60,413 nt of DNA from an uncultured Clostridia bacterium (GCA_937901125.1 CALCGT010000047.1:1-60413), one strand, 5' to 3'; counted from the first letter of the stretch, positions 1-8,057 are shown. Notes: generated by a model from the letters alone, not told the origin. Numbers and translations: made by a program.

Positions 1-48
1 TATGAGTCTTTTTTTATCTGTTGCACTTAGATTGTAAATTCAAGATCA

Positions 49-75
49 AAAAAGAGCCCATTCGGACTCCTTTTC
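49..75 (-). terminator. luxS terminator
   Basis: Read on the minus strand, an imperfect hairpin (GAGTCC, loop GAAT, GGGCTC) lies just after the luxS stop codon and is followed by a run of T. A nearly identical hairpin with the same loop occurs at 8415-8434. Confidence 0.7.
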
Positions 76-85
76 GCTGTTCATA

Positions 86-571
86 TCAGCCGTTTTGTCT
101 GGGATAGACCATATTTTCCTCTTTGATGCAGGAAAGCACTTCATCCACGAATTTCTGACATTCGATCTTTGTGATGCCAAGGTTGTGATCCAGATAGTTG
201 CCGCACATTTCGGGTTTCGCCGCAGGAATCTCCCCTTCAAAATCTGCCATGTACTGATAGCATTCCTTCATGATCTCCACTACATCAGCAGATTCCAGAT
301 CTCCTTTGAAAATCACATACATACCGGTACGACAGCCCATAGGGCCAACATAGATGGTTTTTTCTGCCCATACGGGATGTTCCCGCAGGAAAGTTGCCAT
401 CAAGTGTTCGATGGTATGCATTACGGAAGTATCTATGACCATTTCACGGTTGGGTTCCTTCATGCGCACGTCGAAGGTCGTTAAAACACCATCGCCGACA
501 GTATCTTTTCTGGAAACATAGATGCCCCGCAGCAGCAGGTTATGATCGATGCCAAAGCTCGTTACGTCCAT
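86..571 (-). CDS. luxS: S-ribosylhomocysteine lyase LuxS
   Basis: LuxS cleaves S-ribosylhomocysteine to homocysteine and the AI-2 precursor DPD in the cytoplasm, recycling the SAM by-product. The 161-residue protein has the family length. It shows the HTIEH metal/catalytic motif (H52, E55, H56), the catalytic cysteine in GCRTG (C80) and the third metal ligand in CGNYLDH (C123). I chose the ATG at 571 because AAAGGA lies about 8 bases upstream; an in-frame ATG at 580 has the AAAGG directly abutting it and is less likely. The gene is monocistronic, with its own promoter and terminator. It is divergent from the HD-domain gene. Whether AI-2 is used as a signal here or LuxS is only metabolic cannot be told from sequence. 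Confidence 0.96.
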   Translation of the reverse strand: MDVTSFGIDHNLLLRGIYVSRKDTVGDGVLTTFDVRMKEPNREMVIDTSVMHTIEHLMATFLREHPVWAEKTIYVGPMGCRTGMYVIFKGDLESADVVEIMKECYQYMADFEGEIPAAKPEMCGNYLDHNLGITKIECQKFVDEVLSCIKEENMVYPRQNG

Positions 572-613
572 TGTATTCATCCTTTCTTTCTTTACGAATT
601 TTCTCTGTGCATT

Positions 614-642
614 ATTGTACATGGTTCGGAAGGGGAATGCAA
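614..642 (-). promoter_or_regulatory. luxS promoter
   Basis: On the minus strand TTGCAT (642-637) and TACAAT (619-614) are separated by 17 bases, a standard SigA spacing, 43 bases before the chosen luxS start. Confidence 0.6.
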
Positions 643-678
643 GCACTTCCTGTGTTCTGTATTCATGGGGAAAAAGGA

Positions 679-707
679 TTGCGAAATGACAGAAAGTTCG
701 CTATAAT
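679..707 (+). promoter_or_regulatory. promoter of the HD-domain gene
   Basis: TTGCGA (679-684), 17-base spacer, TATAAT (702-707), 38 bases ahead of the ATG at 745. Confidence 0.65.
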
Positions 708-744
708 GTACGGGAAGAAATACAAAGGAAAGAGGGAATGTTCA

Positions 745-1308
745 ATGGGGAAGATTTTGACAAGAGAAGAAGCATGGGAACTGCTGAATGAATATAATAA
801 AGAGCCTTTCCATCTGCGCCACGGCGAGACAGTAGAAGGCGTTATGCGCTATCTGGCACAGGAACTGGGCTATGGTGATGAAGTGGATTTCTGGGGCAAT
901 GTAGGCCTGCTGCACGATCTGGATTTCGAACAGTGGCCCGACCAGCATTGCACAAAGGTGCAGGAACTGATGAAGGAAAAAGATATCGATGAAAGAATGA
1001 TCCATGCGGTAGCCAGCCATGGGTATGGCATCTGCTGTGATGTAGAACCGGAACATGAAATGGAAAAAGTTTTGTTTGCGGTAGACGAACTGACAGGTCT
1101 GATCGGTGCAGCTGCCCTGATGCGCCCCTCCAAGAGCGTAAAGGATATGGAACTGAAATCCATTAAGAAAAAATTCAAGGACAAAGCCTTTGCTGCAGGC
1201 TGCAACCGCGACATTATCAGACGAGGTGCAGAACAGCTTGGCTGGGAGTTGGACGAGCTAATGCAGAAAACATTGAACGGCATGAAAGCGGATGACAGAA
1301 ATGCCTAA
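745..1308 (+). CDS. HD-domain protein, predicted phosphohydrolase
   Basis: A 187-residue protein with an HD phosphohydrolase signature: a histidine at H26, the LLHDLD doublet (H57-D58), and a histidine in ASHG (H92). This family binds divalent metals and hydrolyses nucleotides, cyclic nucleotides or other phosphoesters; the substrate here is unknown. The ATG at 745 is chosen because AGAGGGA lies 6-8 bases upstream; longer readings run over the promoter at 679-707. The gene stands alone, divergent from luxS and convergent with the small gene ending at 1414. There is no fused RelA/SpoT synthetase or GAF domain, so it is a stand-alone hydrolase of the short 'HDIG-like' type common in Clostridia. 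Confidence 0.85.
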   Translation: MGKILTREEAWELLNEYNKEPFHLRHGETVEGVMRYLAQELGYGDEVDFWGNVGLLHDLDFEQWPDQHCTKVQELMKEKDIDERMIHAVASHGYGICCDVEPEHEMEKVLFAVDELTGLIGAAALMRPSKSVKDMELKSIKKKFKDKAFAAGCNRDIIRRGAEQLGWELDELMQKTLNGMKADDRNA

Positions 1309-1377
1309 AGCCGGTTGCGTTTTTTGTGATTCCCGAATACGGTGAAAAGACATGGTAAATTGACAGGAATTTTTTAA

Positions 1378-1412
1378 AAAAATAACCCCTTCTGATTTTC
1401 AGAGGGGGGGTG
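1378..1412 (-). terminator. terminator of the small RHH-like gene
   Basis: On the minus strand a C-rich/G-rich hairpin (CCCCCTCTGA, loop AAA, TCAGAAGGGG) directly follows the stop codon at 1414 and leads into a T-rich run. The T-run lies on this side only, which assigns it to the minus strand. Confidence 0.75.
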
Positions 1413-1413
1413 C

Positions 1414-1635
1414 TTATCGCTTAATCATGGAATCAATCATAGAGCTGATCTTATCGCGGCTGATCTTCTCTAGGATAGCTTTTTTCACAAATTCATCCTT
1501 GCTGAAGCCAAATTCAGCGATATATTCTTCCAGCAGGGCATAGGTTTCCTTATCCAAAGTGACGGAAAGCTTTTTTGTAGTGCTGGCTGGTTTCTTTGGG
1601 GTCGTTTTTTTGGTAGTTGTTTTCTTTTCTGCCAC
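1414..1635 (-). CDS. small ribbon-helix-helix-like protein with basic N-terminal tail
   Basis: A 73-residue protein starting at a GTG (1635) with AAGGAG about 9 bases upstream. Residues 3-22 form a Lys/Thr/Pro-rich basic tail. Residues 23-60 read as a beta-strand (KLSVTLD) followed by two helices, the layout of CopG/Arc ribbon-helix-helix DNA-binding proteins. The role is inferred from this fold pattern only: a DNA-binding regulator or a small nucleoid-associated protein. No toxin gene is adjacent, so an antitoxin role is not supported. The gene is monocistronic with a strong terminator. The only neighbour it could share upstream DNA with is the divergent DUF1540 gene. Confidence 0.7.
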   Translation of the reverse strand: MAEKKTTTKKTTPKKPASTTKKLSVTLDKETYALLEEYIAEFGFSKDEFVKKAILEKISRDKISSMIDSMIKR

Positions 1636-1764
1636 GGAGATCCACTCCTTTTTTTGTAATGAAGCTATTGTATCATATTTTTTTAAAATAGAAAAATATT
1701 CAGTTATGTTTTCTGAAAAACAGAGCATACTAGGGTTGTAACAAATTTGAGGAGGGATTTTCAC

Positions 1765-1926
1765 ATGGAAAAATGTAACGAATGTATCAAATGTACAGTA
1801 GAACAGTGCAGACACCACCACGGCACAAAAAATTACTGCACACTGGATTCCATTCAGGTAGGCACACATGAAATGAATCCTACACAGGATCAGTGCACAG
1901 ACTGCATGTCCTTTGCAGTGAAATAA
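1765..1926 (+). CDS. small cysteine-rich protein, DUF1540 type
   Basis: A 53-residue ORF with an excellent ribosome site (GAGGAGGG, 1749-1756). It has seven cysteines arranged as CNECIKC near the N-terminus, C15, a YCTLDSI block, and a C-terminal CTDCMSF. These features match the DUF1540 family of small Clostridial and Bacillus proteins, probably metal-binding, whose function is unknown. The spacing and the 'TDC.SF' ending are what I recognise. It sits alone between the divergent RHH-like gene and the histidine phosphatase, with a hairpin (1937-1971) behind it. Confidence 0.85.
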   Translation: MEKCNECIKCTVEQCRHHHGTKNYCTLDSIQVGTHEMNPTQDQCTDCMSFAVK

Positions 1927-1936
1927 GGACAAATGA

Positions 1937-1975
1937 AAAGGAAGCGGGCGTTTCGGAGAGTCGGGGCGTCCGCTT
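1937..1975 (+). terminator. candidate terminator after the DUF1540 gene
   Basis: GAAGCGGGCG and CGTCCGCTTTC can form a stem around an 18-base loop 10 bases after the stop codon. The following T-run is weak, so this is a moderate call. Confidence 0.5.
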
Positions 1976-2028
1976 TCTCTTGCATAGAAGCAGGATTCTG
2001 TCGTACAATAAAATGAGGAGGTGAGAGG

Positions 2029-2643
2029 ATGAAACTGTATTTTGTACGCCACGGAGAAACCGACATGAATGCCCGCAATATGTTTTACGGCTGGACCGAT
2101 GAAGATATCAATGCCAAAGGCATTTCCCAGGCAGAAGAACTGCGGGAAGCCTTTCGGGATATTCCCATAGATACCATCTATTCCAGCGATTTGAAGCGGG
2201 CTTTACATACAGCACAGATCATTGCCGACGGCAGACCTGTCGAAGCGATATCTGATATTCGTGAATTGTATTACGGAAAATGGGAGAATTGTACATGGGA
2301 ACAAATGACGGAAGCAGACCGAGCCGCCTGGAAAAAATGGAAAACAGACTGGGTAGACTGCGTTATGCCAGATGGCGAATCCTTCATGGATTTTTATAAC
2401 AGAGTGACCGCAGGGCTTGACCGCATCATCCGGGAAAATAAGAGCAAGCATGTTTTGGTGGTGTCCCATAATGGGGCGCTGAGTGCTATGCATTGCCATT
2501 TGACGGGAGCAGGGCCCAAGGGCTTCTGGAATTTCAATTCCAAGCAGGGGCATTACAGTGCCATTTGGGTTTCCGAAAAGAAGCTGACCTATGACTGCAT
2601 CAATTATCTTCCTTGTAAAAAAAACAGAGAATGTTTACGTTAA
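2029..2643 (+). CDS. histidine phosphatase family protein
   Basis: A 204-residue member of the phosphoglycerate mutase-like superfamily. The catalytic RHGE is at residues 7-10 (FVRHGETDMN), followed by the downstream block YSSDLKRALHTA and the second histidine in SHNGALSA. These phosphatases work through a phosphohistidine intermediate. The short length and context-free position fit CobC/GpmB-type members, but no cobalamin genes are nearby, so the substrate is unassigned. GAGGAGGTGAGAGG precedes the ATG. The stop codon lies one base before the ATG of the frameshifted gene at 2645, so both were probably one transcript. Confidence 0.9.
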   Translation: MKLYFVRHGETDMNARNMFYGWTDEDINAKGISQAEELREAFRDIPIDTIYSSDLKRALHTAQIIADGRPVEAISDIRELYYGKWENCTWEQMTEADRAAWKKWKTDWVDCVMPDGESFMDFYNRVTAGLDRIIRENKSKHVLVVSHNGALSAMHCHLTGAGPKGFWNFNSKQGHYSAIWVSEKKLTYDCINYLPCKKNRECLR

Positions 2644-2644
2644 T

Positions 2645-3702
2645 ATGGATTCTCGTCCTGAGGATGGTTTGGATTACATGATTCATAAGGATGATAGGGA
2701 TTGCAATACGATCTGGACGGGAACGAGGGTGGAAGCCCATCACGAGAAAGCGGAGCATGTTGAGATTCTGAAAAAGTATCTGGATTTTATTTTTCTGGAA
2801 AAAGATGAGCCTCGTTCAAACTGGTATGCTGTGCCTGTGCTGTCGGTTTTGCTAAGGACAGTAAGGGCGGTTATTTTGCAAAAAGGGATGGTGGAAGTTG
2901 TGTCTATCATATCTTGTCCGATGGGCAGGTGACCTATCTGGCGGAGCATTTCAGAAAATACCTGCAGATGGTGATTTTTGAGCAGGAGAATGAAGAACTG
3001 CAGAATTTTACAGAGAAAATCCAATTGAAAAAATCGGAAATAGACTTAAGAAGGGTTGTTTGTCCTGCTTATGATATTCAGCTCTTTGTAAACAGAGCAG
3101 AAGCGGAAAAGCAGTTTCATATCCATGAACTTGGAGAATTTATGGATATAGAACCGCCCAAAAGAATCTATTTTGACAGCGAAAAAATAGGAAAAGTCCC
3201 TGAAATAGAGGGATATGCTGTGTCCCCTGCGGGAAAAGGCTTCGCCCCCTTTGTCATGACCTGTGAGGAAAACGGATTTACTTCTTTTCAGAGAAAAAGA
3301 GGAGTTTATTTGATTTTTGAAGGGAACATCCCGAAGCTGGATTTCTACCCTGTGCCGAAGCTGACGCTTTTTGCTCATGATGGCGAAGGCGGATATTTTA
3401 CTCATGCAGGAAAAGGCTTGGACAGTCCGATTTATTATATCTCCAAAGAGCTGGAATGTTGGGCTTTGGCTGGGGATTTTCGTACCTTTGTGCAGACGGT
3501 CGTTTTCGAACCTGACTGGAAAGTAAGAATTACAGGGGAAAAGGCAAACCTGCAGGAGACGGAAGGGGACAAGGCAGCCTTTGGGATGCTGTTCGGTCTT
3601 TCTACGCCGGAACGAAAGCTGTCAGAAAATATCAACAGAGAACCATATTATAGAATCTTTGAAACTATCGAAAAGGTAAGAGAAAAGATGTGCATCCTAT
3701 AA
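2645..3702 (+). pseudogene. frameshifted gene with two SUKH-like repeats
   Basis: Two reading frames belong to one gene. The first runs from the ATG at 2645 and stays homologous to about 2845 (ending in WYAVPVL). The second frame continues as FAKDSKGGYFAKRDGG and then SDGQVTYLAEHF to the stop at 3702. The join is confirmed internally. The C-terminal half contains a second copy of the same block (YPVPKLTLFAHDGEGGYF ... PIYYISKE ... FRTFVQTVVF), and it aligns with YAVPVL + FAKDSKGGYF ... VYHILSDG ... FRKYLQMVIF across the break. Restoring one base near 2840-2855 would give about 350 residues. The repeat unit resembles SMI1/KNR4 (SUKH) type domains, a tentative assignment. It is a pseudogene unless the shift is a sequencing error or programmed. 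Confidence 0.7.
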
Positions 3703-3782
3703 GGACATACGCCTATGAAACCGTTGATTTTAAAAGAAAAACGGAGACTTTGAAAAAAGTTTCACTTGTAAAGGAAAAATAC

Positions 3783-3811
3783 TTGACAATAGGGGATTTC
3801 TTTAGTAGAAT
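3783..3811 (+). promoter_or_regulatory. promoter of the SRP/trmD operon
   Basis: Consensus TTGACA (3783-3788), 17-base spacer, TAGAAT (3806-3811), 49 bases before the ylxM ATG. A short stem (TGTAAA/TTTACA, 3825-3844) lies in the leader. Confidence 0.8.
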
Positions 3812-3860
3812 AGTCAAGGTGATTGTAAAGTAGTTATCCTTTACAGGAGGCAGGAATAAG

Positions 3861-4211
3861 ATGGATGATATTTTGCAGCTGACTTTGCTCTATGATTTTT
3901 ATGGCGAATTGCTGACAGAAAAACAGAAGCAGGTCTATGAAATGCATTACCAGAACGATTTATCCTTAACGGAAATCGGCGAGGAATTATCCATCAGTCG
4001 ACAGGCTGTCCGCGATCAACTCAAGAGAACGGAACGGATTCTGCAGGGCTACGAGGAAAAGCTGCAGCTGATTTCCCGTTTTCAGGCACAGAAAAAAGCC
4101 GTACAGGAAATGAAGCACATCATAGAAGACATGGAAAAGAAAAATCCTGATGCTGCTATGGTAAAAGCAATTTCCAAAATGAAAAAAATCGCTGATGATA
4201 TCTTATCTTAA
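3861..4211 (+). CDS. ylxM: YlxM/p13-like DNA-binding protein of the SRP operon
   Basis: A 116-residue protein whose N-terminal half resembles sigma-70 region 4. A helix-turn-helix lies in the block around LSLTEIGEELSISRQAVRD (about residues 34-52), and a charged coiled-coil-like C-terminus follows. YlxM family proteins are encoded immediately upstream of ffh in many Firmicutes and are thought to modulate the signal recognition particle or its expression. Here it is the first gene of the operon, 65 bases upstream of ffh. AGGAGG lies at 3846-3851. Confidence 0.9.
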   Translation: MDDILQLTLLYDFYGELLTEKQKQVYEMHYQNDLSLTEIGEELSISRQAVRDQLKRTERILQGYEEKLQLISRFQAQKKAVQEMKHIIEDMEKKNPDAAMVKAISKMKKIADDILS

Positions 4212-4276
4212 AAGTGTTTCCAATACACACGGAGCAATTGACTTTTATCGGAGCTACTGAAAGGAGGTCGCGATCC

Positions 4277-5626
4277 ATGGCATTTGAGAATCTTTCCAAT
4301 AAGCTGCAGGAGGTATTTAAGCAGCTCAGAAGCAAAGGCGTGCTGACAGAAGCAGATGTAAAGGCTGCCATGCGTGAAGTAAAGATCGCGCTTCTGGAGG
4401 CAGATGTTAACTTCAAGATCGTAAAAGAATTTATCAAAAAGGTAACAGAACGTGCCGTAGGTACGGAAGTGCTGCAAGGCTTGAATCCTGGTCAGCAGGT
4501 CATCAAGATCGTAAATGAAGAACTGATCGACCTGATGGGGACGACCCAAAGCCAGCTGACCTTTTCCAGACGCCCGCCCACTGTTTTCATGATGGTAGGT
4601 CTGCAGGGTGCCGGTAAAACCACTACCAGCGGCAAGCTGGCAGGTCAGCTCCGCAAACAGGGCAGAAATCCTCTGCTGGTAGCCTGCGACGTTTACAGAC
4701 CCGCAGCCATTAAACAGCTGCAGGTGGTGGGAAAGAATTATAATATTCCCGTGTTTGAAATGGGTACAGAGATCAGCCCTGTGGAAATTTCTAAAAAAGC
4801 ACTGGAATACGCGGTAGAACAGCACCATGATGTCATTCTGATCGATACCGCAGGCCGACTGCACATCAATGAAGAACTGATGCAGGAACTACAGGATATC
4901 AAAGCAGCAGTGAAACCACAGGAAATCCTGTTGGTGGTAGATGCTATGACAGGTCAGGACGCCGTAACCGTTGCGGAAAGCTTTGACGGTCAGCTGGGTG
5001 TGGATGGTATCATCCTGACAAAGCTGGATGGTGACGCCAGAGGCGGTGCCGCGCTCTCTGTCAGAAGCGTGACCAACAAACCCATTAAATATATCGGTAT
5101 GGGCGAGAAAATGGAAGATTTGGAGCCTTTCTACCCCGACCGAATGGCGTCCCGTATTTTAGGCATGGGCGATGTGCTCTCCCTGATCGATAAGGTACAG
5201 GCCAATATCGATGAACAGGAAGCCATCGACATGGCAAAGAAAATGCGTGCCAACGATTTCACTTTGGAGGATTTTCTTTCCCAGATGCAGCAGATCAAAA
5301 AAATGGGTCCTTTGAAGGACCTGCTGGGTATGCTGCCCGGTATCCCCGGTATGGGAAAGATCGATTTGGATTCCGCATTGAACGGGGTGGATCCTCAGAA
5401 GGAAATGTCAAGAACAGAAGCCATCATCCAGTCCATGACGAAGGAAGAAAGAGCAAATCCTTCCATTCTGAATGGCCCCAGAAAGAAACGTATCGCTGCA
5501 GGCTGTGGCCGCAGCATTGCAGATGTTAACCGCCTCATCAAGCAGTTTGAAGAAATGAAGAAAATGATGAAGCAGATGAACAATATGCAAAAAGGCAAGA
5601 GAGGCAAGCTTCCTTTCTTCCGCTAA
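4277..5626 (+). CDS. ffh: signal recognition particle GTPase Ffh
   Basis: Ffh binds 4.5S/SRP RNA and signal sequences of nascent proteins and targets ribosomes to FtsY at the membrane. The 449-residue protein has the N domain, the G domain with GLQGAGKTTT (P-loop), DTAGR and TKLDGDARGG motifs, and a C-terminal methionine-rich M domain (MKKMMKQMNNMQKG near the end). The ATG at 4277 is preceded by AAGGAGG; a longer reading from 4214 has no ribosome site. It is the second gene of the ylxM-ffh-rpsP-khpA order conserved in Firmicutes. Confidence 0.98.
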   Translation: MAFENLSNKLQEVFKQLRSKGVLTEADVKAAMREVKIALLEADVNFKIVKEFIKKVTERAVGTEVLQGLNPGQQVIKIVNEELIDLMGTTQSQLTFSRRPPTVFMMVGLQGAGKTTTSGKLAGQLRKQGRNPLLVACDVYRPAAIKQLQVVGKNYNIPVFEMGTEISPVEISKKALEYAVEQHHDVILIDTAGRLHINEELMQELQDIKAAVKPQEILLVVDAMTGQDAVTVAESFDGQLGVDGIILTKLDGDARGGAALSVRSVTNKPIKYIGMGEKMEDLEPFYPDRMASRILGMGDVLSLIDKVQANIDEQEAIDMAKKMRANDFTLEDFLSQMQQIKKMGPLKDLLGMLPGIPGMGKIDLDSALNGVDPQKEMSRTEAIIQSMTKEERANPSILNGPRKKRIAAGCGRSIADVNRLIKQFEEMKKMMKQMNNMQKGKRGKLPFFR

Positions 5627-5708
5627 AATGAGAAACTTCATTCCGCAAGGAATTAGGAGATAAAGAAACATCAATAACCAAGTATTTATTTTTTAGGAGG
5701 ACAAAATC

Positions 5709-5957
5709 ATGGCAGTAAGAATCAGACTGAAAAGACTGGGCGCAAAGAAAGCACCTTTTTACAGAATCGTTGTAGCAGATTCCAGAACATCCAGAAATGG
5801 TAAATCCATCGATGAAATCGGTATCTACGATCCTACAAAAGAACCCGTAGTTCTGAAAGTTGACGCAGAAGCAGCTAACAAATGGTTGGCAAACGGCGCT
5901 CAGCCTTCCGATACAGTAAAAGCTCTGCTGAAAAAAGCTGGCGTAATTGGCGAATAA
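5709..5957 (+). CDS. rpsP: 30S ribosomal protein S16
   Basis: An 82-residue S16 with the typical start (MAVRIRLKRLGAKK) and the APFYRIVVADSR block. S16 is an early-binding protein needed for 30S assembly. AGGAGG sits 8 bases before the ATG. Its position between ffh and khpA is the conserved order. Confidence 0.98.
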   Translation: MAVRIRLKRLGAKKAPFYRIVVADSRTSRNGKSIDEIGIYDPTKEPVVLKVDAEAANKWLANGAQPSDTVKALLKKAGVIGE

Positions 5958-5982
5958 TTCCGAATCAACGGGAGGCCGATTT

Positions 5983-6213
5983 ATGAAAGAACTGTTAGAA
6001 GTCATTGCGAAAAGACTTGTGGAACATCCTGAGCAGGTAGTGGTTACAGAAACAGATAATGAACGTGCTCTGGTTCTGGAACTGAAGGTTGCTCCCGAGG
6101 ACATGGGCAAAGTCATTGGCAAACAGGGCAGAATTGCAAAAGCGATCCGTACTGTGGTAAAAGCCGCTGGCATCCATGAAGACAAAAAAATCATCGTAGA
6201 AATCGTGCAGTAA
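5983..6213 (+). CDS. khpA: KH-domain RNA-binding protein KhpA
   Basis: A 76-residue single KH domain with the GxxG loop in GKVIGKQGRIAKAIR (about residues 37-51). KhpA pairs with KhpB/Jag in Firmicutes and binds RNA, affecting cell elongation and division regulators. The start at 5983 has GGGAGG at the right distance; an in-frame ATG at 5947 overlaps rpsP and lacks one. It is followed by a terminator-like hairpin before rimM. Confidence 0.95.
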   Translation: MKELLEVIAKRLVEHPEQVVVTETDNERALVLELKVAPEDMGKVIGKQGRIAKAIRTVVKAAGIHEDKKIIVEIVQ

Positions 6214-6232
6214 GCAATAGCTACGATATAAG

Positions 6233-6266
6233 CGGTGTGGTATTTACTGCCACACCGTATTTTTTT
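6233..6266 (+). terminator. internal terminator between khpA and rimM
   Basis: Perfect 8-bp stem CGGTGTGG/CCACACCG (6233-6240, 6250-6257) followed by TATTTTTTT. It lies inside the conserved rpsP-rimM-trmD gene order, so it probably reduces rather than abolishes read-through, or marks a new transcription unit. Confidence 0.75.
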
Positions 6267-6295
6267 AAAAAAGAACCGAATTCGAGAGGTATATT

Positions 6296-6805
6296 ATGGA
6301 ACATTATTTTGAAATCGGCAAAATCACCGGTACCCATGGCATCCGTGGCACCATGCGTGTATTCCCTACGACACAGGATCCGACACGCTTTGAAAAACTG
6401 AAAGAAGTGACCGTAGAGATTAGAGGAAAGCAGGAAGTTTTCCATGTACAGAAAGTAGCCTACCAGAAAAATATGATCCTTCTGACATTGAAGGAAATCA
6501 ACGATATCAATGTAGCAGAGCTGTATAAAAACGGCCGTATCCTGATTCCTGATGCCGTCGCCATCCCTCTGGAGGAGGATGAATACTACACCCGTGACCT
6601 ATATGGCTTGCAGGTTGTGACGGATGAGGGGGAAGAATTGGGCGAATTTGTGAAAATTTATGAAACCGGTGCAAATGATATTTATGCCGTGAAAAAAGAC
6701 CCACAGGCGAAAGAACTGCTGATTCCTGCCATCAAGGACTGTATCCTGAAGGTGGATATCGAAGCTGGCGTTATGACTGTACATCTGCTGGAAGGACTGA
6801 GATAA
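6296..6805 (+). CDS. rimM: 16S rRNA maturation factor RimM
   Basis: RimM helps process 16S rRNA and assemble the 30S head around S19. The 169-residue protein has the N-terminal beta-barrel (FEIGKITGTHGIRG at the start) and the C-terminal PRC-barrel domain (DLYGLQVVTDEGEELG; LLIPAI). The ribosome site GAGAGG lies 6-11 bases upstream. The stop codon abuts the trmD start with no gap, suggesting translational coupling. Confidence 0.97.
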   Translation: MEHYFEIGKITGTHGIRGTMRVFPTTQDPTRFEKLKEVTVEIRGKQEVFHVQKVAYQKNMILLTLKEINDINVAELYKNGRILIPDAVAIPLEEDEYYTRDLYGLQVVTDEGEELGEFVKIYETGANDIYAVKKDPQAKELLIPAIKDCILKVDIEAGVMTVHLLEGLR

Positions 6806-7546
6806 ATGAAGCAGTTTTTCGTATTGACATTGTTCCCTGAAATGATCGAGCAGACCCTTTCCCACAGCATCATGGGCAGGGCCCAGAGAGATGGCTTTAT
6901 CTCCATCGAAGCGACTAATATTCGGGACTACACATTGAATAAACAGAAACACGTAGATGATTACCCTTATGGTGGCGGTGCGGGCATGGTGATGCAGGGA
7001 CAGCCCATTTATGATGCTTACCAGAGCCTGATGCCCAGAGCAAAAGGGGCGAGAGTGGTGTATATGACACCACAGGGTAGACCCTTCACCCAGCGTATTG
7101 CGGAAGAACTGGCACAGGAAGAAAGCCTGGTGTTCCTTTGCGGTCATTATGAGGGTGTGGATGAACGCCTGATCGAAGAGATTGTTACTGATGAAATTTC
7201 TTTAGGGGATTTTGTCTTGACTGGCGGCGAATTGGCAGCAATCACTATTATTGATGCGGTATCCCGCCTGGTGCCCGGCGTATTGGGAAAAGAGGAATCC
7301 TTTACGGATGAAAGTTTCTCCGATGGTCTGCTGGAATATCCCCAGTATACACGTCCCCCTGTGTTTATGGGTAGAGAGGTGCCGGAGGTGCTGCTGAGCG
7401 GCCACCATGCCAATGTAGCCAAATGGCGCAGAGAGCAAGCGTTGCTCAGAACAGCAAAAAAACGCCCTGATCTGCTGAAAGTAGCAGAACTGACGAAAAA
7501 AGACCTGAAATTCCTGCAGGAGCAGGGGATACAAGTGGAAGAATAG
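6806..7546 (+). CDS. trmD: tRNA (guanine37-N1)-methyltransferase TrmD
   Basis: TrmD methylates G37 next to the anticodon using SAM, which prevents +1 frameshifting. The 246-residue protein has the SPOUT trefoil-knot block LTGGELAAITIIDAVSRL and the early DYPYGGGAGMVM segment. It starts directly at the rimM stop and is followed by a strong terminator. The rplS gene that often follows trmD is absent here. Confidence 0.98.
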   Translation: MKQFFVLTLFPEMIEQTLSHSIMGRAQRDGFISIEATNIRDYTLNKQKHVDDYPYGGGAGMVMQGQPIYDAYQSLMPRAKGARVVYMTPQGRPFTQRIAEELAQEESLVFLCGHYEGVDERLIEEIVTDEISLGDFVLTGGELAAITIIDAVSRLVPGVLGKEESFTDESFSDGLLEYPQYTRPPVFMGREVPEVLLSGHHANVAKWRREQALLRTAKKRPDLLKVAELTKKDLKFLQEQGIQVEE

Positions 7547-7551
7547 GAAGA

Positions 7552-7584
7552 AGGAACTGATTTTGGGTAATCAGTTCCTTTTTG
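7552..7584 (+). terminator. terminator of the SRP/trmD operon
   Basis: AGGAACTGATT/AATCAGTTCCT stem with a 6-base loop and TTTTT, 5 bases after trmD. Confidence 0.9.
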
Positions 7585-7635
7585 ATATGTATACGTTTTG
7601 AGAGAGAGTAGAAGGTTTTATTTTTTGGTTTTTGA

Positions 7636-7923
7636 TCAAATCAGTACATTATATTTTTCGATAGTCATTTTACTGGAACAAAGTTCTGCAAGTTTGGGCA
7701 ATGTTTGCATAAAATGGGTGGAAGCATTGTGACTATCGATAGCAGCTTGGTCTTGCCATGCTTCGATAAATACCAATTCTTCTGGATTTTCCTGAGATTG
7801 ATGCAAGTTGTAGAAAATACTACCTTCTTCTACCTGAGATGCAGCAACAAGTGGTTTTGTTAAAGTGATGAAAGTATTTAAATTTTCAGCGGGTACAGTT
7901 GTTTTTGCAATGATTTTTATCAT
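7636..7923 (-). CDS. antibiotic biosynthesis monooxygenase (ABM/YgiN-like) protein
   Basis: A 95-residue single ABM domain, a dimeric ferredoxin-like fold. Recognisable features are the N-terminal strand (IIAKTTV), the EEGSIFYNLHQSQENPEELVFIEAW core and the final IEKYNVLI strand. Members include quinol monooxygenases (YgiN) and electrophile-responsive proteins. It is divergent from an HxlR regulator with a conserved N-terminal cysteine, an arrangement typical of quinone or electrophile defence. The substrate is not determinable. GGAGG precedes the start. Confidence 0.88.
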   Translation of the reverse strand: MIKIIAKTTVPAENLNTFITLTKPLVAASQVEEGSIFYNLHQSQENPEELVFIEAWQDQAAIDSHNASTHFMQTLPKLAELCSSKMTIEKYNVLI

Positions 7924-7959
7924 AAGATATCCTCCTTTATTTTTATTCAGAGATTGAAG

Positions 7960-8035
7960 TATAAACCGGTTTATAATATAATTATACTGCTTGCAGATTT
8001 TTTAACAAGTACGCACTTTTTTGTAAGGTACTATC
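7960..8035. promoter_or_regulatory. divergent regulatory region with palindromic operator candidates
   Basis: A perfect 16-bp palindrome (TATAAACCGGTTTATA) spans 7960-7975. A second, spaced inverted repeat AGTAC...GTACT lies at about 8009-8032. On the minus strand TTGTTA-N16-TATAAT lies just upstream of the palindrome, so the palindrome would overlap the start of the monooxygenase transcript. The HxlR protein encoded next door is the obvious binder, but which element it uses is inference. Confidence 0.5.
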
Positions 8036-8057
8036 TAAAAAGAAAGTAAGTGAAGAT

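Noticed and set aside
1414..1635. RHH-like protein as an antitoxin
   Set aside because: No toxin gene adjoins it; it has its own promoter and terminator.
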